Positions 50,993-60,166 are shown, counted from the first letter of the stretch. The stretch: DNA of 64,000 nt from Chryseobacterium sp. JUb7 (GCF_024806495.1 NZ_JANUFF010000007.1:1-64000), one strand, 5' to 3'. Numbers and translations: made by a program. Notes: generated by a model from the letters alone, not told the origin.

Positions 50993-52636
50993 ATGAAAAC
51001 AATCTTAGTCTTTACATTAATTCTGATCTCAAATCTTTCTTTGGCGCAGGTTCAAAACATCATTGAGCCTGAAAAAATTGAAAATTCTGTTCAGAAAAAA
51101 CATTTAAAAGAGATCCTTTTTTCGGATAAAGTGATTTCCTTAGAAAAAATAAAAGAAACTGATTTTCTGCAGACCATGGTTTATCAGGAAGATAAAAATT
51201 TTGACATTCGTGTCTTTTTGGATAATTCATTGATTAATTATTTACATCAGCTCGATTCCTCTTTAAGTACAGAAGAACTTCTTAAAAAGGGAAACTATCA
51301 ATTCAATTTCTTTGTAGACGGAAAATTAATTTACACTGAAAATCTCAATTCAGGAGCAGGAACACCGGAGAGTAAAAAAATTAAAACAAGTTTGAGAATT
51401 CCTTTTCTCAGTACGACAAACGAAGACTCATGGGGAAAATATCTGTGGATGAGATTTTATCTTGCCAATGGTGGAATTGATGCTCTGGAAAACGGAAATT
51501 ATACACTGACAATTGAAATCAAACCTTATTTGAAAACTACTGTATTAAAAGTCGGAAATACTATTGCACGGGGAGAAATTAAACTTATCATTCCAAAAAA
51601 GAATATTTCCGAACAAGAGATTACGGTTCAGAAAATCCAGCCGGATAGTGGATGGAAAATATCTGATGAGCAGTTTAATCAGAAAAAAATCGAAGCTCTT
51701 AATCAAAAAATCGCAGAAAACAGATTCCGTGATATCACCGGAATTGTCATTATTAAAAACGGCAAACTACTTCTTGAAGAATATTTTAACGGTTATAAAA
51801 GAGACAGCTTAAATGATACCCGTTCTGTTGGAAAGTCATTCTCCTCAGCATTAATGGGAATTGCCATAAAAGATGGCTTTATTAAAAACGAATACCAAAG
51901 CCTGAAAGAATTTTATCATTTAAAACAATTCAATAATTATTCTTCTGAAAAAGAAAATGTCACCATTAAAAGCTTACTTACAATGAGCTCCGGATTTAAT
52001 GGGAATGATGAAGATTACGAATCTCCGGGAAATGAGGAAAATATGTATCCAACGGAAAATTGGATAAAATTTACGCTTGATTTGCCCATGACAGAAAATA
52101 AAATCGGACAGAACTGGAATTATTTTACGGCCGGTGTGGTTTTAACCGGAGACATTTTAGATCAATCGGTTCCGAAAGGTTTGGAAAATTATGCCGGTCA
52201 AAAACTTTTCCAACCATTAGGAATCACCAATTATGAATGGCAATTTACACCTCAGCAAAAACCATCTTTGGCAGGAGGACTGAAAATGAAAGCTTTAGAT
52301 TTCGCAAAATTCGGACAGCTTTATAAAAACAACGGAATCTGGAACGGAAAAACTATTTTAGATAAAAATTGGATCAAAAAAACGTTCACTAATTATTTTA
52401 CTTCTCATAAAGACTTTGAAGGATACGGTTATTTATTCTGGAGAAAAATATACAAAGTGGGAAACAAAAATTTCGAGGCTTATCAAGCCAGTGGAAATGG
52501 CGGAAATAAAATTATTATTTTTACTGAAATCCCTGTTGTAATGGTAGTTACAGCAAAAGCATATAACAAACCTTATGCTCATGCACAGGTTGATAAAATA
52601 GTACAGGAATATTTATTACCCGCAGTTTATGAGTAA
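50993..52636 (+). CDS. secreted serine hydrolase, beta-lactamase class C/CubicO family
   Basis: 547-residue protein with a signal peptide ending LSLAQ. The N-terminal 220 residues are a beta-rich domain of unknown role. The catalytic part (about 240-545) has the SxxK motif in TRSVGKSFSSALMG, a YxN-type motif in NWNYFTAGVVLTGD and a late SGNGGNKIIIF in the KTG position. These enzymes are esterases, peptidases or beta-lactamase-like; the substrate is unknown. It follows two regulator genes on the same strand with a 100-base gap and its own -7 element. Confidence 0.85.
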   Translation: MKTILVFTLILISNLSLAQVQNIIEPEKIENSVQKKHLKEILFSDKVISLEKIKETDFLQTMVYQEDKNFDIRVFLDNSLINYLHQLDSSLSTEELLKKGNYQFNFFVDGKLIYTENLNSGAGTPESKKIKTSLRIPFLSTTNEDSWGKYLWMRFYLANGGIDALENGNYTLTIEIKPYLKTTVLKVGNTIARGEIKLIIPKKNISEQEITVQKIQPDSGWKISDEQFNQKKIEALNQKIAENRFRDITGIVIIKNGKLLLEEYFNGYKRDSLNDTRSVGKSFSSALMGIAIKDGFIKNEYQSLKEFYHLKQFNNYSSEKENVTIKSLLTMSSGFNGNDEDYESPGNEENMYPTENWIKFTLDLPMTENKIGQNWNYFTAGVVLTGDILDQSVPKGLENYAGQKLFQPLGITNYEWQFTPQQKPSLAGGLKMKALDFAKFGQLYKNNGIWNGKTILDKNWIKKTFTNYFTSHKDFEGYGYLFWRKIYKVGNKNFEAYQASGNGGNKIIIFTEIPVVMVVTAKAYNKPYAHAQVDKIVQEYLLPAVYE

Positions 52637-52719
52637 TAAGTAATCGGTAATGAGGAATAAAAAATAGTATGTATAGTCAAAGAAGAACTTCCTTGTTCCA
52701 AAAAAAGAGAATACTATTA

Positions 52720-53262
52720 CTATTCGTCTTTTTTTGAAGGAATAAGAAAAACATCAATAAGACCTTCGGGAAGCTGCATTTTGATCACTCTTTCTTCTCT
52801 GTCTACTTCAAGAATCCAGTCCTTGATCATAGGAATAACCACTTCTTTCCCGTCCAGATTGGTAATGAAATAAACCTGTGCGGTCTGATCATTTACAGAT
52901 CTGATAACACCACAGTCATTATCATTTTCGTCAAGGATATTGTAGCCGATGATTTCGTGATAATAGAATTGCTTTCCAGAAAGTTTGGGCAAAGAAGCCA
53001 ACGGTAAATAAACATTTTTACCTAAAGACTGGTCTACCAGTGCCTCAGAAGAGTTCTTAAAGGCAATATTAAGAGCATCCAACTTGCTCCAGGATGATTT
53101 TGCAATAAAAAAAGGAACCAATAATCCGTTGATTTCAACGAATATTGATTCCAGTTTATTGTAAAGCTCGGGTTGATCTGTATCCAATTTAAGGATTACA
53201 TTCCCCGCAAGTCCGTGTCTGCGTGTAATTTTCCCTAATAAATAGCAATCTTCTTTACGCAT
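52720..53262 (-). CDS. rimM: ribosome maturation factor RimM
   Basis: 180-residue factor for 30S assembly, binding ribosomal protein S19 and the head of 16S rRNA. It has the N-terminal LGKITRRHGLAGNVILKLDTD and the PRC-barrel part with YYHEIIGYNILDENDNDCGVI and EVVIPMIKDWILEVDREERVIKMQLPEGLIDV. The rpsP-rimM order and the 14-base gap after rpsP are the usual arrangement in bacteria. Confidence 0.95.
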   Translation of the reverse strand: MRKEDCYLLGKITRRHGLAGNVILKLDTDQPELYNKLESIFVEINGLLVPFFIAKSSWSKLDALNIAFKNSSEALVDQSLGKNVYLPLASLPKLSGKQFYYHEIIGYNILDENDNDCGVIRSVNDQTAQVYFITNLDGKEVVIPMIKDWILEVDREERVIKMQLPEGLIDVFLIPSKKDE

Positions 53263-53276
53263 ACAGGATTTTGTTA

Positions 53277-53843
53277 TTAAGCTTCAGTGTTTTCTTCTGT
53301 AGATTCAGCAACAGGAGCTTCTCCTTCAGTTGCTTCAGCAACTTCTTCAGCAGGTGCATTAGCAGCTTCTTCAGCAGCCTTAGCATCAGCTTCAGCTTGT
53401 GCAGCAGCAGCAATTCTAGCTTCGTTTACTTTAGCTTCAGCTTCCAAAGCAGCTTTCTTAGCATCAGCCTGAGCTTTTGATAATCCTTCTACTTTACCTT
53501 GTACTTTTGAATCTTTAGCTTCAACCCATGCATTGAATCTTTTTTCAGCTTCAGCCTCATCAAAAGCTCCTTTAGCAACACCACCTTGTAAGTGTTTTTT
53601 GTAAAGTGCACCTTTGTAAGAAAGGATCGCTCTAGCAGTATCAGTTGGTTGAGCACCGTTGTTTAACCACTTTACAGCAGAATCAACGTTCAAATCGATA
53701 GTTGCAGGGTTAGTAATTGGGTTGTAAGTTCCTAATTTCTCGATGAATTTACCATCTCTTCTTGATCTAGAATCTGCAACCACGATGTGGAAAAAAGGTC
53801 TCCCTTTTGATCCGTGTCTTTGTAATCTGATTTTTACTGACAT
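53277..53843 (-). CDS. rpsP: 30S ribosomal protein S16 with long C-terminal tail
   Basis: 188 residues. The first 80 or so are the S16 domain ([41 protein letters not shown], then [16 protein letters not shown] segment). The rest is an Ala/Glu-rich, low-complexity tail ([27 protein letters not shown] and onwards, ending ESTEENTEA), about 100 residues beyond typical S16. Such tails are common in Bacteroidetes; their role is unknown. A TATCTTTG promoter lies 49 bases upstream. First gene of rpsP-rimM. Confidence 0.95.
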   Translation of the reverse strand: MSVKIRLQRHGSKGRPFFHIVVADSRSRRDGKFIEKLGTYNPITNPATIDLNVDSAVKWLNNGAQPTDTARAILSYKGALYKKHLQGGVAKGAFDEAEAEKRFNAWVEAKDSKVQGKVEGLSKAQADAKKAALEAEAKVNEARIAAAAQAEADAKAAEEAANAPAEEVAEATEGEAPVAESTEENTEA

Positions 53844-53891
53844 AATGTTTGAATTTTACGGGAACTCGTCCCAGTTAAATATTTAAGTGTG

Positions 53892-53899
53892 CAAAGATA
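53892..53899 (-). promoter_or_regulatory. -7 element of rpsP-rimM operon
   Basis: Minus strand TATCTTTG, identical to the rnpB element. The predicted leader of about 43 bases contains a short hairpin (GGGA...TCCC) that could be a site for ribosomal feedback, though this is weak. Confidence 0.6.
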
Positions 53900-53916
53900 A
53901 ACAAAAATTCTTATTC

Positions 53917-53954
53917 AACAATTATTAATGTAACAATTATTAATGTAACAATTT
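53917..53954. repeat. 15-bp direct repeats before the rpsP promoter
   Basis: Two perfect copies of AACAATTATTAATGT (53917-53931, 53932-53946) and a partial third copy (AACAATTT). They lie just upstream of the rpsP promoter. Confidence 0.8.
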
Positions 53955-53961
53955 ATCTGTC

Positions 53962-54029
53962 TAGCAATATAACAATATTGATATTCCTTTTTTTGAGAAT
54001 TGATACATTGATAAACTGTTATATTGCTA
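53962..54029. repeat. inverted repeat at the 3' end of the nitroreductase gene
   Basis: TAGCAATATAACA at 53962-53974 is the exact reverse complement of 54017-54029, with a 42-base loop. The right arm overlaps the nitroreductase stop codon. It could fold in the 3' end of the mRNA. Confidence 0.6.
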
Positions 54030-54540
54030 CATTAGAAATCCCCATATAAAACAACCCAAGACATTTCTGATTTTCCTCGATCGTTAAAGATTCTTTCAAC
54101 TGCTCAACAATTTTAGGAGAGCTCCAGTACGAGCCTATTCCGTTGGCTGTACACGTAAGATACATATTCTGAACAGCCATTGAAACCGCTGCAATTTCTT
54201 CCCATTCCGGAACCATTCCGCTGAAATTAACGACAATAGAAGCTACAGCATCAGCTTTATTGATTTTAAAACCAATGTCATTATATTTTTTTTCCAAAAA
54301 AAGTTGTTCGGGTTGAGAAGCTTTGTAGATTGCCTGCATTTCGGAAGCCAGTTTTGCTTTTTCTTCGCCTTTAAATATTTTGAAACGCCAAGGCTTGGTA
54401 CGTTTATGATTGGGAGCAAATGTTGCTGAATTTAAAATCTCATCAATAATATTCTGAGGAATTTCATTTTCGGTATAATCTTTTGGAAAGATACTTCTTC
54501 TTTGCTCTATGATTTCTTTTAAAACTTCTGCTTTGTTCAT
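54019..54540 (-). CDS. nitroreductase family protein
   Basis: 173-residue FMN oxidoreductase. It has the family opening EIIEQRRSIFPKDYTENEIPQNIIDEILNSATFAPNHKRTKPWRF (FMN phosphate contacts), a middle AVSMAVQNMYLTCTANGIGSYWSS (flavin-binding GIGSYW), and the C-terminal CLGLFYMGISNVAI. It is a small dimer-type YdjA-like member; the substrate is unknown. The mRNA looks nearly leaderless: TAATTTTG ends five bases before the ATG. Confidence 0.9.
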   Translation of the reverse strand: MNKAEVLKEIIEQRRSIFPKDYTENEIPQNIIDEILNSATFAPNHKRTKPWRFKIFKGEEKAKLASEMQAIYKASQPEQLFLEKKYNDIGFKINKADAVASIVVNFSGMVPEWEEIAAVSMAVQNMYLTCTANGIGSYWSSPKIVEQLKESLTIEENQKCLGLFYMGISNVAI

Positions 54541-54545
54541 GAAAG

Positions 54546-54553
54546 CAAAATTA
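54546..54553 (-). promoter_or_regulatory. -7 element of nitroreductase gene, near-leaderless
   Basis: Minus strand TAATTTTG, then CTTTC, then ATG at 54540. By the rnpB spacing, transcription would start at the base just before the ATG or at its A. Confidence 0.5.
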
Positions 54554-54678
54554 CAAAAAAGTTGATGGCTGATTGTTTATGGTTGATAGTTTTTCACTCT
54601 TAACATTAATAGATTTCTCCTTCGTATAAATAATAATTTCCCAAAAACTCAAAACTCATCATTCATAACTCCTAACTT

Positions 54679-55128
54679 CTAAAGCACCTCAACAATTTCC
54701 TGATGAATTTTATTTAATGTAAAATCATTCCCTGCTTTCATTCCCATCATTTTTCTGGCCATGGGGCTTTCAGGGGAAATAGCATAAAAGCGGTCGCCTT
54801 CAAAAAAAAACTCTCCCAGAGAAACTGAAATATAAAAACGTGCTTTATTGGTAATAACCAGCGAGCCAAGCTGAACTCTTTCAGTTGAAGTATTTAAAAC
54901 CTTTGCCATATTCCTTTTCAGATCATTGAGGGCTCCAAGTTGTCTTTGCATCTGATAAATTTCCTCCTGCATTTCTTCCCTCATGCTGTCATATTTTGGA
55001 GTCTTTTTGATATCGCGGCTTGCTTCCAGAGTAAATTCGATAAAGTTTTTAAGCTTTTCAATCTTTTCGGCAATCACGGTTTTTACATAATTTCGTATGT
55101 CATTCTTCTCGAATACTGTCTTCTCCAT
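54679..55128 (-). CDS. GreA/GreB-like C-terminal domain protein
   Basis: 149 residues from the chosen start. It has an N-terminal coiled coil (VKTVIAEKIEKLKNFIEFTLEASRDIKK, then REEMQEEIYQMQRQLGALNDLKR) and a C-terminal FKBP-like domain (VQLGSLVITNKARFYISVSLGEFFFEGDRFYAISPESPMARKMMGMKAGNDF). This matches the plan of Gre factors but lacks their acidic tip motif, so it may bind RNA polymerase without cleavage activity. The start MEKTVFEKND (55128) is preferred: a longer frame would run into the terminator at 55211-55236. Confidence 0.8.
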   Translation of the reverse strand: MEKTVFEKNDIRNYVKTVIAEKIEKLKNFIEFTLEASRDIKKTPKYDSMREEMQEEIYQMQRQLGALNDLKRNMAKVLNTSTERVQLGSLVITNKARFYISVSLGEFFFEGDRFYAISPESPMARKMMGMKAGNDFTLNKIHQEIVEVL

Positions 55129-55210
55129 ACATCGATTCTTTATATAAAGATAATATTTTTTAAATAATTTATACAAATATGGTAAAGCTTCAACAAAATA
55201 ATAATGCAAA

Positions 55211-55236
55211 AAAGCCCTGTAAATTAACAAGGCTTT
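55211..55236 (-). terminator. terminator of the SRPBCC gene
   Basis: Minus strand: AAAGCCTTGT, loop TAATTT, ACAGGGCTTTTTT. It sits seven bases after the SRPBCC stop and rules out the long N-terminus of the next gene. Confidence 0.8.
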
Positions 55237-55242
55237 CATTTT

Positions 55243-55773
55243 TTATTTTTCAGAGATCTTTTTCAGCTCGTCTAGTCCCTCGCCAAACATTTTTCCCATC
55301 TGGCTGTCCATCATAGGCTTCATTACTTTCATCATCGTTGTGAGCTCGTTGTCCATCGTCCAAGTGACTTTTGTTCCGTTACCTTCAGGAGTTAAAATAA
55401 AATTTCCTTTTGCAACACCGTCCCAAGGTTTGATAAAATGAAGATCACTGGACAGTTTTTCGTTGGGAATCACCGCCGTTACAGTCTGTTCTCCTTCTCC
55501 CACCTGGTCATTTCCTTTCCAGTGGTAGGCGTCTCCCACGGCCCCCGGTGTTCCAGAGTAAATAATCTGAATATTCGGATCAGCTTTTGCAAATGGATTC
55601 CATTCATTGAAAGCCTTTGTAGAACCGACATGTTGCCATACTTTCTCTTTCGGGGCATTAATCACGATTGATTTTTCGAAGTGATAATCTTTACTGAAAG
55701 CCAGCATGGCAATCACTGCATATGCCACGATCAGCAGAATGATTACACCGATAATTTTTAAGATTGTTTTCAT
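55243..55773 (-). CDS. SRPBCC-family protein with N-terminal membrane anchor
   Basis: 176 residues: one TM helix (about 5-25) followed by a START/SRPBCC hydrophobic-cavity domain (FEKSIVINAPKEKVWQHVGSTKAFNEWNPF, then GTKVTWTMDNELT). The family binds lipids or other hydrophobic ligands; the partner is unknown. Bacteroidetes members are often annotated polyketide cyclase. Its promoter TAATTTTG lies 57 bases upstream and a hairpin terminator follows. Confidence 0.88.
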   Translation of the reverse strand: MKTILKIIGVIILLIVAYAVIAMLAFSKDYHFEKSIVINAPKEKVWQHVGSTKAFNEWNPFAKADPNIQIIYSGTPGAVGDAYHWKGNDQVGEGEQTVTAVIPNEKLSSDLHFIKPWDGVAKGNFILTPEGNGTKVTWTMDNELTTMMKVMKPMMDSQMGKMFGEGLDELKKISEK

Positions 55774-55829
55774 AGTTTAAATATTTTGGGTTTAAAATTT
55801 TTAACATCCGTAAGCCTATAACTTGCTGT

Positions 55830-55837
55830 CAAAATTA
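55830..55837 (-). promoter_or_regulatory. -7 element of the SRPBCC gene
   Basis: Minus strand TAATTTTG, matching TAnnTTTG, followed by ACAG; the predicted leader is about 52 bases. Confidence 0.5.
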
Positions 55838-55986
55838 GTCAATCCCACCTCATCTCAACTTTGCATATGACAAGATTATTAAAGTTAAACAATTTTGTCA
55901 CACCTTCTTATTCAGGCATCATTTTTGAGCATTTTTGCTGTCGATTCATCAGAATCATTAAATTTACATTAATTAAAAATTAGAAT

Positions 55987-58044
55987 ATGAATATTTTAAC
56001 TGAAAAATTTAATACACCATATCATTCTGCCCCATTCAACAATATAAAAAATGAAGATTATCTTCCGGCTTTTAAAGAATTAATTCAAAAATCAGAAGAA
56101 GAAATAGACGCTATTGTCAATAATTCAGAAGAACCGACTTTCGGAAATGTGATCGAAGCATTAGCCTATTCCGGAGAACAGTTAGATACGGTTTCCAATA
56201 TTTTTTTCAATTTAAACTCTGCAGAAACGAGTGACGAACTTCAACAGATCGCTCAGGAAGTTTCTCCTATTTTAACAGAATATTCTTCAAAAATTTCCCA
56301 GAACGAAGCCCTTTTCAATAAGATAAAAAAAGTTTACGACGAAAAAGAAAAATACAATCTGAACGAAGAACAGCAAATGCTTTTAAACGAAACCTACAAG
56401 GGTTTTGTGAGAAGCGGAGCATTATTAAATGAAGAAGACAAAGAAAAATTAAAGAAAATCAGCATGGATTTATCTTTAAAGTCGCTTCAGTTCGGACAAA
56501 ATGTATTGGCTTCAACAAATAATTATTTTAAACACATCTCCAATAAAGAAGATTTGGCAGGAATTCCGGAAGCTATCCTTGAACAATACGCCGAGGATGC
56601 AAAAGAAAGAGATCTGGAAGGCTGGGTTGTCACATTACAATATCCCAGCTACCTTCCATTAATGACGTATGCCGAAAACCGCGAATTAAGAAAAGAAATT
56701 GCACTGGCCAACGGTAAAAAATCCTTCGATGGCGGAGAATTTGACAATCAGAATCTTATTAAAGAGCTTCTTTCTTTGAAACAGCAAAAAGCAGAATTAT
56801 TAGGCTATAAAGATTATGCAGACTACGTTTTGGAGGAGAGAATGGCAAAATCTCCAACAAAAGTCATTGATTTCCTGAATGAACTTTTAACGAAAGCAAA
56901 ACCGTACGCTGATAAAGAAATTGAAGAGTTAAAATCTTTGGCAAAAGCTGATGGTATTGATGAAATGCAGGGCTATGATCATGCTTTCTATGCTGAAAAA
57001 CTTCGTAAAGCAAAATACGATCTTAATGATGAGGAACTAAAGCCTTATTTCCCGTTAAATCAGGTTCAGGATGCCGTTTTTGGTCTTGCAAATAAACTTT
57101 TCGGATTAAGCTTTGAAGAAAGAAACGATATCCCGAAATACCATGAAGATGTAAAAGTGTATGAGGTTTTTGAGGCAGGAAGCGGTAAGCCGGAGGATGG
57201 AAGTAACAATTCTGAAAAAACTTTCAAAGCGTTGCTTTATGTTGATTATTTCCCAAGAAAAGGCAAGAGAGCCGGAGCCTGGATGACGAGCTACAAAAAT
57301 CAGTATACAAAAGAGGGTGAAAATTCCCGTCCGCATATCTCAATTGTCTGTAATTTCAGCAAACCAACAAAAGATACACCGAGTTTACTGACGTTCCAGG
57401 AAGTAACCACGCTGTTTCATGAATTTGGTCATGCTCTTCACGGAATGCTTGCCAATACCCAGTATCCTACCCTTTCAGGAACTTCTGTAAAATGGGATTT
57501 TGTAGAATTACCGTCTCAGTTTCTGGAAAACTTCTGTTACGAACCTGAATTCTTAAAAACGTTCGCTAAGCATTATAAAACAGGAGAAATTCTTCCTGAT
57601 GAAAAAATTGAGAAAATCGCTCAGTCTAAAAACTTTATGGAAGGCTACCAGACTTTGAGACAGATAGGTTTCGGATTGCTTGATATGAATTACCATACTA
57701 AAGTTGATGAACTGGCAGGTAAAACGGTGAAAGAATTTGAGGATCATTACACAAAAGCGACCCAATTGTATCCTGCTAACCCTGAAACAGCGATGAGTCC
57801 TAGTTTCTCCCATATCTTCCAGGGTGGATATTCTGCGGGATATTACTCTTACAAATGGGCTGAAGTTCTGGATGCCGATGCTTTCCAGTATTTTAAGGAA
57901 AATGGAATTTTTAATCCTGAAATTGCCGCAAAATATAAAATCCTTCTTTCTTCTGGCGGAACAAAAGATCCGATGGAGCTGTATAAGAACTTCAGAGGAG
58001 GTGAGCCTAAAGTGGAAAGCCTACTGAAAAGAGCATTTGGATAA
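55987..58044 (+). CDS. M3-family peptidyl-dipeptidase
   Basis: 685-residue zinc metallopeptidase of the Dcp/oligopeptidase A type that degrades short peptides. It has the HEXXH zinc motif in TTLFHEFGHALHGML, with the distal Glu in FVELPSQFLENF, and the C-terminal FSHIFQGGYSAGYYSYKWAEVLDADAF substrate segment. There is no clear signal peptide, so it is probably cytoplasmic, although some members are periplasmic. The length is typical of the family. A terminator follows at 58135-58167. Confidence 0.93.
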   Translation: MNILTEKFNTPYHSAPFNNIKNEDYLPAFKELIQKSEEEIDAIVNNSEEPTFGNVIEALAYSGEQLDTVSNIFFNLNSAETSDELQQIAQEVSPILTEYSSKISQNEALFNKIKKVYDEKEKYNLNEEQQMLLNETYKGFVRSGALLNEEDKEKLKKISMDLSLKSLQFGQNVLASTNNYFKHISNKEDLAGIPEAILEQYAEDAKERDLEGWVVTLQYPSYLPLMTYAENRELRKEIALANGKKSFDGGEFDNQNLIKELLSLKQQKAELLGYKDYADYVLEERMAKSPTKVIDFLNELLTKAKPYADKEIEELKSLAKADGIDEMQGYDHAFYAEKLRKAKYDLNDEELKPYFPLNQVQDAVFGLANKLFGLSFEERNDIPKYHEDVKVYEVFEAGSGKPEDGSNNSEKTFKALLYVDYFPRKGKRAGAWMTSYKNQYTKEGENSRPHISIVCNFSKPTKDTPSLLTFQEVTTLFHEFGHALHGMLANTQYPTLSGTSVKWDFVELPSQFLENFCYEPEFLKTFAKHYKTGEILPDEKIEKIAQSKNFMEGYQTLRQIGFGLLDMNYHTKVDELAGKTVKEFEDHYTKATQLYPANPETAMSPSFSHIFQGGYSAGYYSYKWAEVLDADAFQYFKENGIFNPEIAAKYKILLSSGGTKDPMELYKNFRGGEPKVESLLKRAFG

Positions 58045-58134
58045 ATACTAATAGGGTTAGTATTTTTAATCTTCAGCAGATTTTGCACAAATAGGATTAA
58101 AAATTACTAAAATGAATGCTCAAAATAAATATTA

Positions 58135-58167
58135 AAAAAATGAAGTCTTTCCGGGCTTCATTTTTTT
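58135..58167 (+). terminator. terminator of the M3 peptidase gene
   Basis: AAAAAATGAAGTC, loop TTTCCG, GGCTTCATTTTTTT: 13-bp arms with one G-U, about 90 bases after the stop. Confidence 0.8.
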
Positions 58168-58233
58168 TGATTATTGCATTTCTATTATGCTAATAAATGT
58201 AATATTTACTGTTTTAATACGTAGACTTTTCCC

Positions 58234-58241
58234 TATTTTTG
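58234..58241 (+). promoter_or_regulatory. -7 element of the T9SS gene at 58291
   Basis: TATTTTTG followed by CACC, matching TAnnTTTG; the predicted leader is about 45 bases. Confidence 0.5.
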
Positions 58242-58290
58242 CACCTTAACATTAGCTTCTGCTAAAAAAAAACACTTATATTTTTTAACC

Positions 58291-59775
58291 ATGAATAAAA
58301 AACTATTTTCTGCAGCGTTTGTTGCACTGTTATCACTTCATTCTATAAAAGCACAAATCAATTTAATCAAAAAATTTTCTGATGTTCAGGTTCCTAGTGC
58401 ATTTTCTGTACATAAAGGAAAACTATATTTTATGGGAAGAGAAGAAAACACGTCCAATACAGAAATGTGGGTATATGATTCCAGTCTGTCTGTTTCTGCC
58501 ACCAATCCTAAACTTTTGGTAGATCTTGACAATGATCCTGCTACCGGGACTTCTCCGAAAAATTTCACCACTTATAATGGAAAACTGTTCTTCAGCAATA
58601 ATCTGAATACCTATTCGTACGATGATACATTACCCATTTCTGCAACAAATCCAAGAATAATAGGCCCTCGAGGAAATTCACTACGTGTTTTTGATAATAA
58701 ATTATTTTATGAAGAGGCCGTTAACAGCCCTATTTCAATCTGGACTTTTGATGATAATTTACCGGTAAGCGCCACCAATCCTAAAAGACTTGTCGAACCT
58801 AATGTGAACGCAATCATGACCAATTTCGGTTTTGTCAGTGCTGTTTTTAATGATAAATTATACTTTAACGGCAGAACAACAAACAACAATAATTCTGAGC
58901 TTTATGTGTATAATCCGGCAGTAGCAACCTCCGCGACGAACCCGAGCAGAGTTTACGATATCAATCCCGGAAACAACGGATCTTTTCCCGGCGGTTTTAT
59001 TACATACCAGAACAAACTGTATTTTACGGCAAATGATGGAACAGGAGAAGAACTTTGGATGTATAACGGGATAAATAATCCGTCAAAAGTATATGATTTT
59101 GACACCTCACCTTACGGAGGGCTTGCCTATTATAAAACATTGTACAATGACCAGATGTATTTTGCTGCTCATAACAATACAGTCGGAACCGAGCTTTGGA
59201 GATATAATGGAGTCAACACGCCACAGCTTGTAGCAGATATCTATCCCGGAACTGAGTATTCGATTCCAAGAAACCTTACTGTATTTAACAACAAGCTTGT
59301 TTTCGATGCTACTAATGGAGTCAACGGCCGGGAAATCTGGGTTTACGACAGCACACTTGCAACCTCTTCTTCGAATCCTAGACTGATAGATATTTTCCCG
59401 GGATCAGGAAATGGATTTGATACGGCAAGTACTTTTGTAGTGTATAATGATATTCTTTATTTCGGAGCAAGAACAAGCAGTTCCAATGCCGGGCTGTTTT
59501 CTATTCAGGCAAGCTATTTGTCTACTTCGGAAACAGAGTCTGTTTCAAAAGCAGACATTAAAATTTATCAGAACCCATCCAGTGAAGAAGTCACTGTAGA
59601 AAGTGCCGAAAACCTACAGGAAATACAGGTTCTTAGCGCTATCGGACAGAATATTATGAAACTGGCTCCTAACAGTAAAAAGGAAACAGTTTCTTTAAGC
59701 AACAAAGGCTTATATTATTTTGTAATCAAAACTGCTAAAAATAATAAAATTGTAAAGAAAATTATGGTTAAATAA
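58291..59775 (+). CDS. secreted ELWxYNG-repeat protein with T9SS type A sorting domain
   Basis: 494-residue surface protein. After a signal peptide ending IKAQ, the body is a beta-propeller-like chain of units with KLYF..., ELWMYNG, ELWRYNG and SATNPK segments, as in Bacteroidetes hyalin/ELWxxDGT-repeat proteins. The C-terminus (IKIYQNPSSEEVTVES, then GLYYFVIKTAKNNKIVKKIMVK) is a type A T9SS sorting domain. The function is unknown. It is a single-gene unit with promoter and terminator. Confidence 0.88.
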   Translation: MNKKLFSAAFVALLSLHSIKAQINLIKKFSDVQVPSAFSVHKGKLYFMGREENTSNTEMWVYDSSLSVSATNPKLLVDLDNDPATGTSPKNFTTYNGKLFFSNNLNTYSYDDTLPISATNPRIIGPRGNSLRVFDNKLFYEEAVNSPISIWTFDDNLPVSATNPKRLVEPNVNAIMTNFGFVSAVFNDKLYFNGRTTNNNNSELYVYNPAVATSATNPSRVYDINPGNNGSFPGGFITYQNKLYFTANDGTGEELWMYNGINNPSKVYDFDTSPYGGLAYYKTLYNDQMYFAAHNNTVGTELWRYNGVNTPQLVADIYPGTEYSIPRNLTVFNNKLVFDATNGVNGREIWVYDSTLATSSSNPRLIDIFPGSGNGFDTASTFVVYNDILYFGARTSSSNAGLFSIQASYLSTSETESVSKADIKIYQNPSSEEVTVESAENLQEIQVLSAIGQNIMKLAPNSKKETVSLSNKGLYYFVIKTAKNNKIVKKIMVK

Positions 59776-59803
59776 CCTTCTTTGATCTTTTCAAATACAA
59801 TAC

Positions 59804-59826
59804 AGTCTCTGGAGTTTTCAGAGACT
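59804..59826 (+). terminator. terminator of the ELWxYNG-repeat gene
   Basis: AGTCTCTG, seven-base loop, CAGAGACT, then TTTTTTAT. Confidence 0.85.
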
Positions 59827-59897
59827 TTTTTATGTCCAATAGTATTAATTTGTAAATTGCATCTTAATTAACAATATAATAAACTCAATCATCGATC

Positions 59898-60098
59898 ATG
59901 TTACTAGCCATCTTACTTCCCTTTCTGTCTTTCATGTTTCGTGGAAAAGTTCTTACAGGAATTATTTGTCTGATTTTACAAATCACTTTAATTGGGTGGC
60001 TTCCGGCTGCTATCTGGGCTGTTTTGTCTTTAAATAACGAAAGAGCCGACAAAAGAAACGAAAGATTAATCCGAGCCATGAGGGAGAATAAAAGATAA
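59898..60098 (+). CDS. Pmp3/YqaE-like small membrane protein
   Basis: 66-residue hydrophobic peptide with two TM helices (about 1-21 and 28-48) and a charged tail (NNERADKRNERLIRAMRENKR). The segment FRGKVLTGIICLILQITLIGWLPAAIWAVLSL matches the UPF0057 (Pmp3/YqaE) family, linked to membrane potential and stress in yeast and plants; the bacterial role is unknown. It precedes the methyltransferase in the same direction with a 68-base gap. Confidence 0.85.
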   Translation: MLLAILLPFLSFMFRGKVLTGIICLILQITLIGWLPAAIWAVLSLNNERADKRNERLIRAMRENKR

Positions 60099-60166
60099 TT
60101 TGTTCCGTAAACAATGAATGGTAAAAGCCTTAGCCGATGCTCATACAATAAGCTAATTATCAAATT

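Noticed and set aside
53271..53480. Plus-strand open frames rich in Ser, Phe and Ala opposite rpsP
   Set aside because: They are the mirror of the low-complexity Ala/Glu tail of S16 and have no promoter or homology pattern.
55129..55239. 37-residue N-terminal extension of the Gre-like protein
   Set aside because: It would overlap the terminator at 55211-55236 and lacks the family's start; the Met at 55128 fits better.
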